NCBI GenBank assembly: GCA_024699235.1
Contig: JAILPY010000061.1
Span: forward strand, 49,353-113,352
Origin: Treponema sp.
GTDB taxonomy: Bacteria > Spirochaetota > Spirochaetia > Treponematales > Treponemataceae
Length of the DNA stretch: 64,000 nt
Direction: 5' to 3'
Under the pieces are notes generated by a model. It was not told the origin of the DNA, did not search any database, and worked only from the letters and a program-made list of their open reading frames with translations. Of the stretch, positions 33,443 to 41,150 are shown piece by piece. The stretch's first letter is position 1; the number at the start of each line of letters is the position of its first letter. The position numbers and the translations under genes were made by a program.

Positions 33443-34441
33443 ATGAAGATTAAAGAAAATATAATAGAATCATTGAAACTTGTTATTTATTACACATGTT
33501 TATGTATATTTTTATGCGTATGTTCTTCTGTACTTTATATGATATATACGCTTTGCCAGAATCTTGTGGCAGGACAAAACCTTTCTTTTGATTTTAATCT
33601 CTTTATGGAAGGATTCTTTCTGTTTACGCCAGTTGTATTCATTTTTGGTGCAATGTTCATGACATTCTTCTTTATTCGGCATCCATATCATTATGTAATG
33701 CCGATAATCTGCTATTGTGTATTGTATGTCATTTCCTGGCTGTTTATAATCCCTTCTGTTTCTAAAATTAATACTTCCAGCTATGAAACTTATATAGAAG
33801 CTAAAACTAAAGACATGCCTTCTTCTGGTTATTTCAGGAGAAATGAAGATAAAATCCTGTATTATTCTTCTGTTAGTGAATCTGATAATTCTGTTACAGG
33901 ACTCTGCATTGATTCAAGTCTTGTAAAGAATAACGTTTATACTTTCAGTTCTTTGAAAATGTCTCACAAAAAAACTGCCTTTACAGATTCTCTGATACAG
34001 AATTCTATTGATATGCCTCCAGTCATTGCAATTACGGCCCAAAAGCTTTTAGAGCTTTCCCTTGTCTTGCGTAAGTGTGCGTCTCAAGCATTTGGCGGAC
34101 GGCGTTCGTTTTCGTACTGGCTGTGCTTTGCAACGATGGGGCTTGCCCTTCTTGGTGTCATAGGGTTAAGGAATGTTTCCAGATGGAGACTTGTAAATAT
34201 GCTCTTTGTTGCTGTAACAACCCTTGCAATTATTGTTGGAAACACCTTAGGATATGTTAATCCTATAATGGTAGGCATTGAGAAATCTTTTAATGACGTG
34301 TTTTCTAAGGTTTGCATTTTTAAGTCATTATGTTCAGTAGGCAATCCTTTTATAATGTTCTGCAACATATTTGTCTTTATTGTTCTTGCTGCCCTTTTCT
34401 TCATTTTTGAAAAAAACAGCAGGACTTTGGAGGATCTGTGA
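33443..34441 (+). CDS. Multi-spanning membrane protein, unknown
   Basis: A 332-aa protein I do not recognise. Three membrane segments lie at about 13-37, 54-77 and 81-102, then a soluble loop of about 115 residues, then three more near 223-243, 247-267 and 295-320. The layout (three + loop + three) resembles LptF/LptG-type permease subunits, but I see no sequence motif that proves it. The next gene begins one base after the stop, so the two are translated as a pair. Confidence 0.7.
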   Translation: MKIKENIIESLKLVIYYTCLCIFLCVCSSVLYMIYTLCQNLVAGQNLSFDFNLFMEGFFLFTPVVFIFGAMFMTFFFIRHPYHYVMPIICYCVLYVISWLFIIPSVSKINTSSYETYIEAKTKDMPSSGYFRRNEDKILYYSSVSESDNSVTGLCIDSSLVKNNVYTFSSLKMSHKKTAFTDSLIQNSIDMPPVIAITAQKLLELSLVLRKCASQAFGGRRSFSYWLCFATMGLALLGVIGLRNVSRWRLVNMLFVAVTTLAIIVGNTLGYVNPIMVGIEKSFNDVFSKVCIFKSLCSVGNPFIMFCNIFVFIVLAALFFIFEKNSRTLEDL

Positions 34442-34442
34442 T

Positions 34443-36338
34443 ATGAAGAAAGTCATTTTAATTCTTGCAATATATACAGTTTTAATTTTTATTTGTTGTA
34501 TTGGAGAAACATATATCTACAGGTATGTCCCAGAACTTGTTCCTGAATGCATTTCATCATATAGATTTTATAGAGGCCTGTCTTGGTTTGTTTCTTTGCT
34601 GCCTTCTATACTGATAAGCGGATTTTGCATTGCGTGTTCCATACACTGGAAAAAAAACGTAACTGATTCAAGGAGACGATTTTCTCCTGCAATGATTGAC
34701 CGGTATAGGTTTGTTGTAATATTCTCCCTTGTTTTTGTATTTATATTATCTTTTTCTGCTGAAATATGTAAGCCTGCTGTGAATCGGAAACTTTCTGCAT
34801 TTGAGAATGGACCTGTTGAATTAAAGAATGATTTAAAGACTGCAGAAACGTTTATGGCAGAAGAAAAATATGATTTGGCTTATATTTATGCCCGCAGGGC
34901 AGTTTCTGTGGCCCCTAAGAGTAAAGTCGCTATAGGCATGCTAAAAAATACTAAAGATGCCCTTGAAATATATAATGACAGAAACCTGAAAAATAAAAGT
35001 TACGTTACGGTTTCAGAAAAAGAAATGCCTTTGTATTCTCAGGATCACAGTTATTCCGTAAAGGAACTGATATCACGTGCACGAGAAGCTTATGAAAAGC
35101 AGGATTGGTTTAATGCACATTATTGGGCCTGTCTTGCTGTAGAAGCCTGTAAAGGCGTTGATACTAATCTTGACGTTGCTCATGATATTGCAGATAAGGC
35201 CTGGAATATCCTCAGGGTGCCTGAAAGATATGAAAGTTCTGAAGAAAACCGCATTTATCAAAAAAAACAGAAAGGCTATATAGCTTTAAATTCTGGGGAC
35301 TGCCTTCAGGCTTATTACGTATTTCTTGAATTAAAGAAGTCTATAGGAAGGTCAGATCCTGACGTAGAGCGTTTCTTTGCACTTGCAAAAGAAGGCATGG
35401 AAAATCAGTATTTCTTTATTGATGAAACTCAGAATATAGACTTGCTTTCCAATGGGCATAATGTGTATTTTTCATTAAAAAATCCTGACGGGTCAAAGAA
35501 TATATACTTTATAAAAAGCCTTATGGATTCAAAAGAGAGTGGAAAATCTGTCCGTTATTTAAAGGGACTTTCTATTGTAAAATACGACCATAATGGCAAT
35601 TTTATTCATTCCGCTGAAATTCCTATAGCAAAAGTTGTAGCCCAGACAACATCTGTATTTGATGAGGATTCCAAAAAAATTCTTGGCATAAATAAATCTT
35701 GGAAATCTGTTCCATATCTTATGATGCTTGCTGTTGACAGGAATACTCAGGGTCTAGTCAGCCGTCCTTCATATCGTTATTCAGAAACCGGACTTCCTGT
35801 AGAAATTTTGAAAGAAGAAGAGCTGACAGGACTTGCTGTTGAGCTGTCTGCAATACCGCCTGCAGAAGAAGTTTCTAGATATGTAGCTAATACGGCAATT
35901 TTGCCAATGCCATATTCTGATTTTGCATCAATCAACACTGCTTCTGAAGCTGCTTCTTCAATGACTATATTCTCACTGATGCATTTTATACCTAATGCCG
36001 TTGAATATGGATTTTCTGCAGAAGTATTTAGGGAGTCTCTTGTAAGCAGGCTTATGTATCCATTGTTTATTCTCATTCTATTTATATTTGCTGCATCTGC
36101 AGGATGGAACTATAGAATAGAAAGCAATAGCCCGCATTTTAAGACTTCATGGCTGTTCATTATACTTCTTTTTGGAATGGCAATGTATCTTATTGTAGAA
36201 ATGGCATTCTATATGTTTAACATATTAAATTATGTACTTATAGGAACTTTTAACGAAGCAGCTCTTGTCGCGGCAGCTGTCGTTTATATTGCTATCTTTA
36301 TTTGCGCTTCATTCTATTTTATGTCTCGGAAGGCTTAA
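34443..36338 (+). CDS. Large membrane protein with TPR-like soluble region, unknown
   Basis: A 631-aa protein of unknown family. Membrane segments at about 4-24, 45-65 and 90-110 are followed by a soluble part of about 420 residues whose first half is helical and TPR-like (TAETFMAEEKYDLAYIYARRAV, ISRAREAYEKQDWFNAHYWACLAV). Three more segments lie at the C-terminus (about 540-560, 570-592, 603-625). The start at 34443 is one base after the previous stop. With its partner it probably forms a two-subunit membrane complex of opposite halves around a large soluble domain. Confidence 0.7.
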   Translation: MKKVILILAIYTVLIFICCIGETYIYRYVPELVPECISSYRFYRGLSWFVSLLPSILISGFCIACSIHWKKNVTDSRRRFSPAMIDRYRFVVIFSLVFVFILSFSAEICKPAVNRKLSAFENGPVELKNDLKTAETFMAEEKYDLAYIYARRAVSVAPKSKVAIGMLKNTKDALEIYNDRNLKNKSYVTVSEKEMPLYSQDHSYSVKELISRAREAYEKQDWFNAHYWACLAVEACKGVDTNLDVAHDIADKAWNILRVPERYESSEENRIYQKKQKGYIALNSGDCLQAYYVFLELKKSIGRSDPDVERFFALAKEGMENQYFFIDETQNIDLLSNGHNVYFSLKNPDGSKNIYFIKSLMDSKESGKSVRYLKGLSIVKYDHNGNFIHSAEIPIAKVVAQTTSVFDEDSKKILGINKSWKSVPYLMMLAVDRNTQGLVSRPSYRYSETGLPVEILKEEELTGLAVELSAIPPAEEVSRYVANTAILPMPYSDFASINTASEAASSMTIFSLMHFIPNAVEYGFSAEVFRESLVSRLMYPLFILILFIFAASAGWNYRIESNSPHFKTSWLFIILLFGMAMYLIVEMAFYMFNILNYVLIGTFNEAALVAAAVVYIAIFICASFYFMSRKA

Positions 36339-36366
36339 AATTAATAAAATATAATGTTATATAATG

Positions 36367-36405
36367 TTCTGCGTGGAAAATAAAAAATTATTAATCCACA
36401 CAGAA
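36367..36405. terminator. Bidirectional hairpin between convergent genes
   Basis: TTCTGCGTGGA (36367-36377) pairs with TCCACACAGAA (36395-36405), with one G-U/A-C position and an A/T loop. It is flanked by A/T-rich sequence on both sides and ends the membrane-protein operon and murA. Confidence 0.65.
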
Positions 36406-36410
36406 TATAA

Positions 36411-37694
36411 TTATTTTACTTCAACCCGTTCAATATGAGCCCCTAGAGCCTGAAGGCGTTCAACAAGGCTTTCATATCCACGTTCAATCTGATAGACATT
36501 ACTTATCTTGCTTTCTCCATGTGCAGCCATTGCAGCTATTACCATTGCCATTCCTGCCCTTACGTCAGGAGAGACAAGATGTTCTCCATGGAGTGCGCTT
36601 GGACCAGAAACTACAGCTCTATGAGGATCGCACAGTGTTATTCTTGCTCCCATGCTGATAAGTTTATCTACAAAGAACATCCGGCTTTCGAACATTTTTT
36701 CAAAAATGAGTACGGTTCCTTCAACTTGAGTAGCAATCACAACCATTATTGATGTCAAGTCAGGCGGAAATCCTGGCCACGGGGCATCATCAATTTTAGG
36801 AATCATGCCACCCAAATCAGTATTAACCTTCATTTCTTGATCGGATGAAATGAACAGAGAGTCTCCTTCAATATTCCATCTGATTCCAAGTTTTCCAAAT
36901 GATATTTTTAAAGGACGAAGGTCTTTAGGATTAACCCCTTGGATTTCTATGGAACCGTGTGTTGTTGCTGCAAGACCTATAAAGGAACCTATTTCCATAA
37001 AATCAGGCCCGATGGTAAAGTCTGTTCCTGAAAGTTTTTTTACACCGTCAATGTGCAGTATGTTGCTTCCAACGCCTGTAATTTTTGCCCCCATAGAATT
37101 CAGCATGTTGCATAAGTCCTGTATGTGAGGTTCGCTTGCAGCATTTGTAATGTCTGTATGTCCTTCTGCAAGAACGCTGGCCATGATTGCATTTTCTGTT
37201 GCCGTTACAGAAGCTTCATCTAGAAATATATCTGCTCCGACTAGTTTGTTTGCAGTAAATTCAAACCTTCCTTCTGTCGTTACTCGTGCACCAAGGTCTT
37301 GGAGTGCAAGAAAATGTGTGTCCAGCCTTCTTCTTCCAATAACATCCCCTCCAGGAGGAAGCATGATTGCTTTTCCTGTCCGTGCAATAAGAGGACCGGC
37401 AAACAGTATTGAAGCCCTGATTTTTTTTGACATTTGAGCTGGAATTGTGCTTGAATTAATTTGTCCAGCATCAATCTTCCAGGCATGACTTTCTATTTTT
37501 TCTACGCCAATGCCAAGTGATTCCAGAATTGAAAGCATAACATTTGTATCTTCAATGTCTGGTATATTGCGAAGAATGACAGGTTCTTTTGTCAGTAAGG
37601 TTGCTGCAATGCATGGTAATGCTGCATTTTTATTACCGCTAGCCTTGACTGTTCCTTTTACAGGAAATCCGCCTTCTATGTGATATTCGTACAT
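36411..37694 (-). CDS. murA: UDP-N-acetylglucosamine 1-carboxyvinyltransferase, Asp variant
   Basis: A 427-aa enzyme that transfers enolpyruvate to UDP-GlcNAc, the first step of peptidoglycan synthesis. K22 and N23 (SGNKNAALP) are as in E. coli. The catalytic-loop Cys (C115 in E. coli) is replaced by Asp: D117 in PPGGDVIGRRRLD. This substitution is known from mycobacteria, Chlamydia and Borrelia and confers fosfomycin insensitivity. The ATG at 37694 follows AGAGGATAGGG. It lies 18 bp downstream of pepT. Confidence 0.95.
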   Translation of the reverse strand: MYEYHIEGGFPVKGTVKASGNKNAALPCIAATLLTKEPVILRNIPDIEDTNVMLSILESLGIGVEKIESHAWKIDAGQINSSTIPAQMSKKIRASILFAGPLIARTGKAIMLPPGGDVIGRRRLDTHFLALQDLGARVTTEGRFEFTANKLVGADIFLDEASVTATENAIMASVLAEGHTDITNAASEPHIQDLCNMLNSMGAKITGVGSNILHIDGVKKLSGTDFTIGPDFMEIGSFIGLAATTHGSIEIQGVNPKDLRPLKISFGKLGIRWNIEGDSLFISSDQEMKVNTDLGGMIPKIDDAPWPGFPPDLTSIMVVIATQVEGTVLIFEKMFESRMFFVDKLISMGARITLCDPHRAVVSGPSALHGEHLVSPDVRAGMAMVIAAMAAHGESKISNVYQIERGYESLVERLQALGAHIERVEVK

Positions 37695-37712
37695 ACCCTA
37701 TCCTCTGTGTAT

Positions 37713-38957
37713 TTATAGCCAGCTCTGAGAAAGCTGTATTAATATTTCTGCTGCATTCGTCATTTGCGTTAGGCTTGCCCATTCATATCGGGAATGGTAG
37801 TTGTGTCCCCCTGTAAATATGTTAGGCGTAGGAATGCCCATCTCTGTCAGGCGTGAACCGTCAGTACCTCCCCTTATTGGCTTGAAAACAGGTTCGATAC
37901 CTGTGTCCTTATATGCTTGAACTAATTTATCAACTATGAGGGGATGTTCATCAAGCTTTTCTTTCATGTTCAGGTACTGCTGCGTATGCTTTACCTGTAC
38001 AGTTCCATTAAAAGTTTCTGCAGTCATTTGGGCTACAAGATCTACAATATGCATTCTCTTTTTTATGCCGATTTCTGTAAAGTCTCTCAGGAGCACTAGC
38101 ACAGAAGACTGTTCTATAGAGCCTTTCATTTCAAGAGGAGCGTAAAAGCCCATGTAGCCGTCTGTTGTCTCCGGCATTTCTTGTCTAGGGAGGTTTGCAA
38201 TAAAAGAAGCAGCCATGCATACAGCATTTACCATGTCAGGACGTGCATCTCCTGTATGCTTTGACTTTCCTGTAAAAATAATCTCACTTTTATATGCATT
38301 GAAACATTCTGTTTCAAGTTCCCCTATGTGACCGCCGTCTACTGTATAACACATTTTGGAATGTATCATGGAAAGGTTTATTTTATCCATTCCATGTCCA
38401 GTTTCTTCATCTGGAGAAAACAGTACTTCAATGGTTCCATGCTTTACTTCAGGATTATGTACAAGATATTCAATTGCAGTCATTATTTCTGCAACTCCGG
38501 CCTTATCATCGGCACCGAGCAATGTTGAGCCGTCACTCGTTATTATTGTTTCCTTTTGCTGTCCTGCCAGAGCAAGGTATTTGTCAGATTCTGGGTCAAG
38601 AGTTATGCCATAAGGTAAATCTATAGGCTTTCCGTCATAATTTTTATGGACAATAGGCTTTACATCCTTTCCAGTAACTTCGTCTACAGTATCAATATGT
38701 GCAATAAGGCAAAATGACGGAATGTCTTCATAGCCGTCAGAAGACTTTAAAAGTCCGTATGTGTAACAGTTTTCGTCTGTATGGACATTTTCAAGGCCTA
38801 ATGACTTTAATTCATTGCATACGAGCTCTGCCATTTTCCATTGCTGCGGCGTGCTTGGCATTATTCCGCTGTCTGCTTTTTCTGAATTACTTTCACTATA
38901 TGTTTTGACATAACTGATAAAGCGATTTAAAAGAATGTCAGAGTCTATTCTTGTCAT
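37713..38957 (-). CDS. pepT: Peptidase T (tripeptide aminopeptidase)
   Basis: A 414-aa zinc M20 peptidase that removes N-terminal residues from tripeptides in the cytoplasm. Metal and catalytic motifs are IAHIDTVDEVTGKDVKP, LLGADDKAGVAEIM, FSPDEETGHGMDK, YTVDGGHIGELE and the C-terminal GGTDGSRLTEMG and FTGGHNYHSRYEW. The start is ATG 38957; the frame remains open for 133 more codons upstream, across the divergent lacI gene, but without homology. The -10 TATGCT lies six bases before the ATG. Confidence 0.95.
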   Translation of the reverse strand: MTRIDSDILLNRFISYVKTYSESNSEKADSGIMPSTPQQWKMAELVCNELKSLGLENVHTDENCYTYGLLKSSDGYEDIPSFCLIAHIDTVDEVTGKDVKPIVHKNYDGKPIDLPYGITLDPESDKYLALAGQQKETIITSDGSTLLGADDKAGVAEIMTAIEYLVHNPEVKHGTIEVLFSPDEETGHGMDKINLSMIHSKMCYTVDGGHIGELETECFNAYKSEIIFTGKSKHTGDARPDMVNAVCMAASFIANLPRQEMPETTDGYMGFYAPLEMKGSIEQSSVLVLLRDFTEIGIKKRMHIVDLVAQMTAETFNGTVQVKHTQQYLNMKEKLDEHPLIVDKLVQAYKDTGIEPVFKPIRGGTDGSRLTEMGIPTPNIFTGGHNYHSRYEWASLTQMTNAAEILIQLSQSWL

Positions 38958-38963
38958 ATATAT

Positions 38964-39014
38964 AGCATATCGTATTTCGTGTTGCTTGACAACTTGACTT
39001 ATCATCTTTAGGAT
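38964..39014. promoter_or_regulatory. Divergent pepT/lacI promoters with overlapping -35 boxes
   Basis: Leftward: TTGTCA (38992-38987), 17 bp, TATGCT (38969-38964), six bases, ATG of pepT. Rightward: TTGACA (38986-38991), 17 bp, TAGGAT (39009-39014), leader of about 33 nt with GGAAGG, ATG of lacI. The two -35 hexamers occupy the same near-palindromic TTGACAA core, offset by one base. Confidence 0.65.
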
Positions 39015-39021
39015 AGAATGG

Positions 39022-39035
39022 TCAACGCGAGTTGA
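39022..39035. promoter_or_regulatory. Dyad operator candidate for the LacI-family regulator
   Basis: TCAAC-GCGA-GTTGA lies just after the predicted lacI transcription start (about 39021) and before its ribosome site. A central CG within a 14-bp dyad is typical for LacI-family operators; this placement would give autorepression. Confidence 0.5.
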
Positions 39036-39053
39036 TTTTTGGAAGGTTGTATA

Positions 39054-40082
39054 ATGGAACGAGAAAAAAAAACTGTTACCCAATATGACGTGGCTAAAGC
39101 TGCTGGCGTTACCAGAAGCATGGTTAGTTATGTTATAAGCGGTAATACAGAACGTTCTGTTGCCCCTGAAACAAGAAAGAAAATTCTTGAAGCCATAGAA
39201 TTGCTTGGCTATAGGCCTAATAAAGTTGCTCAGGCTTTGCAGCAGGGAGATAAGTCTCTTGCATCGCGACGAATAGGCATTATCATTCATGCTCCTGATG
39301 TATTCCGCCGTCCTTATTATGCAGAGATAATAGAAGGAATTCATACTTGCGCCCACAAGAATAATTTTGAAATCGCTTTTATTCGTTTTTTTTATGAATT
39401 TGAAAATCCTGTCCTATTTAACAAATTGATTCATGAAGATGAGATTGGAGGCCTTATTTTGATTGCCTTGGAAAAAGACGTTCAAGGCTCAGAAAATAAA
39501 ATCATTCATAAGATGAAGGAGCGCATAAAAAAGATTGTTTGCGTAGAATGGAAATTTCCTGGCCTTACTAGCGTTTTCTTTGACCGTAAAGCAGCTGGAA
39601 AAAAAGATGCCGAATACCTTATTGAATGTGGATATGCAGACATATCTTATATAGGTGCAGATGATGAACGAATTGATGGAGTAAAGGAAGCCCTTAAGGA
39701 ACATGATTTAAATAATGTAGATATTGTTATAGGTATTGCCTTTGACATAAATAGCGGGTATGCTGCCATAAAAGAAATTTGCAATCAGAAAAAACTTTCT
39801 CGGGCTATAGTTTGCGGTTCTGATGAAGTTGCTATGGGTGTGCTTTGTTATCTTAATGAATGTGGCATTGCTGTGCCGGAAAAAGTTGCGGTTATAAGCA
39901 TTGATAATATAGACATGTCCGGTTATACAACGCCTCCTCTTACAACTCTTAATATTCAGAAAACTGAAATGGGAACAAAGGCTGTAGAACTGATTGCTTC
40001 TGATAATGCATATCAAGATGAAAATGCTGTAGAGGTTACTTTTCCAACGGTAATAGTAGAGCGTAAGTCCTGCTGTAACTAG
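39054..40082 (+). CDS. LacI-family transcriptional regulator
   Basis: A 342-aa repressor. The N-terminal HTH and hinge are clear: TQYDVAKAAGVTRSMVSYVISG ... RKKILEAIELLGYRPNKVAQAL. Residues about 65-340 form the periplasmic-binding-protein-like effector domain. The ligand is not evident; carbohydrate genes are not adjacent. The start is ATG 39054 behind GGAAGG; an in-frame TTG at 39039 is disregarded. It is divergent from pepT with an operator-like dyad in its leader. Confidence 0.92.
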   Translation: MEREKKTVTQYDVAKAAGVTRSMVSYVISGNTERSVAPETRKKILEAIELLGYRPNKVAQALQQGDKSLASRRIGIIIHAPDVFRRPYYAEIIEGIHTCAHKNNFEIAFIRFFYEFENPVLFNKLIHEDEIGGLILIALEKDVQGSENKIIHKMKERIKKIVCVEWKFPGLTSVFFDRKAAGKKDAEYLIECGYADISYIGADDERIDGVKEALKEHDLNNVDIVIGIAFDINSGYAAIKEICNQKKLSRAIVCGSDEVAMGVLCYLNECGIAVPEKVAVISIDNIDMSGYTTPPLTTLNIQKTEMGTKAVELIASDNAYQDENAVEVTFPTVIVERKSCCN

Positions 40083-40131
40083 TAATTCTAAATTCTGTTT
40101 ATTTTGTGTATATTTTAGAAAGAGGTTTTTT

Positions 40132-40812
40132 ATGAAAAAGTATTTTTTTGTAATTTTAAGTTCTTTATTATTTTCTTCTGTTGCATTTGCACAGGGAATT
40201 TCTGTTTCGTCAGAAAATTCAAAGACAGTTTATGCAGAAAATGGCTTAAACTATGACATAAAAAAAGTCACTGCAGAAAACGATGGGTATGAATTGAAAA
40301 TATCAATTGTATTTAATGGTGCTCCTGTTATAAATAAAAAAGACCGCATTGTTGTAATGGTTGATGATGTTTCTATCGGGGGAAAGGTTCCTACTGAATA
40401 CCGTGACAGAAACGGACGTTCTCCTGCGACTTATACAAAAGTAAATTCCAGCGTTGATTTTTATGGCTTTCATACTCCTGACACTCAATCAAAGTCTTCT
40501 GCATGGAAACTTTCTGATAACTGGAAATCTGTAGGCTCTGCTTATACTTTTTCATCAGACTCCATAACGTATACTATACCTCTTGATTACATCACAGACG
40601 GAAAAAGAAAAGCTTCTGCATCTGATACTTTTAAGATTGTTGTCTTTATTTCTGATTTCTGGGAGGGTAGGGATAATCCTCTTGATAATGGAACTATTCA
40701 TGTAAAAGATGTTGTTCCTGCAAATGGTGTTGCATTAGGAACAAATCGGGCTGATGCTGATACCGTAATTGTAAATTTTTCTAACTGCCTTACTCTTTCT
40801 GGAAACTTTTAA
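40132..40812 (+). CDS. Periplasmic protein of unknown function
   Basis: A 226-aa exported protein with a clear signal peptide (cleavage near SVAFAQ, residue 21). The mature part is rich in beta strands and Ser/Asp/Tyr, with alternating hydrophobic positions, resembling carbohydrate- or heme-binding DOMON/CBM9-like sandwiches, but no motif proves this. AGAGG precedes the ATG. It stands alone, 49 bp after lacI, and could be a co-regulated target. Confidence 0.7.
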   Translation: MKKYFFVILSSLLFSSVAFAQGISVSSENSKTVYAENGLNYDIKKVTAENDGYELKISIVFNGAPVINKKDRIVVMVDDVSIGGKVPTEYRDRNGRSPATYTKVNSSVDFYGFHTPDTQSKSSAWKLSDNWKSVGSAYTFSSDSITYTIPLDYITDGKRKASASDTFKIVVFISDFWEGRDNPLDNGTIHVKDVVPANGVALGTNRADADTVIVNFSNCLTLSGNF

Positions 40813-40911
40813 AAGCAACCAAAAAAGTGCAATTTTATAGTTTTGTAAAAGAAAATATTATTTTTTCAACTATACAAATAAAAGGTATTCCTATGTTTGC
40901 ATTTTTCTGGC

Positions 40912-40995
40912 AGAAAAAAAAATTTAATTAAGAGAAAAAAAAATTTCTTTACCAGAAAAATATTTTTTATTAAGGGAAAAAAATACTGCTAATCC
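40912..40995. repeat. Four 21-bp units with phased A-tracts
   Basis: A-tracts begin at 40914, 40935, 40956 and 40977, exactly 21 bp apart (two helical turns), each after AG or GG. The units (40912-40932, 40933-40953, 40954-40974, 40975-40995) diverge in their second halves. Phased A-tracts imply strongly curved DNA. They lie in the 338-bp gap between two convergent genes (40813-41150), which otherwise contains only A/T-rich sequence and the hairpin at 41084-41145. Confidence 0.7.
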
Positions 40996-41072
40996 AGTAT
41001 AAAAAAAATTAACTTTGTACTCAATTTAAATTATTCCGGATCCACGGATTCAGACTGAAAAAGTGAATTTAA

Positions 41073-41145
41073 AAAAAGAAAATTGTCCTGAGTTTACGCA
41101 TAGTGATAAGCTTATTGGTATTGATGCGGTAAATGTCTCAGGACA
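41073..41145 (-). terminator. Large terminator hairpin of the OmpA-paralogue gene
   Basis: TGTCCTGAG-TTTACGCAT (41084-41101) pairs with ATGCGGTAAA-TGT-CTCAGGACA (41124-41145) with small bulges. The loop contains a perfect 10-bp palindrome ATAAGCTTAT (41106-41115). On the minus strand the stem is followed by ATTTTCTTTTTTT, so it is a rho-independent terminator of unusual size. Confidence 0.7.
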
Positions 41146-41150
41146 GATTT

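Noticed and set aside
38958..39356. 133-residue upstream extension of PepT
   Set aside because: It runs across the divergent lacI gene and lacks M20 homology.
40813..41150. Small RNA or tRNA gene in the 338-bp gap
   Set aside because: No cloverleaf or promoter was found; the gap is explained by A-tracts and a terminator.
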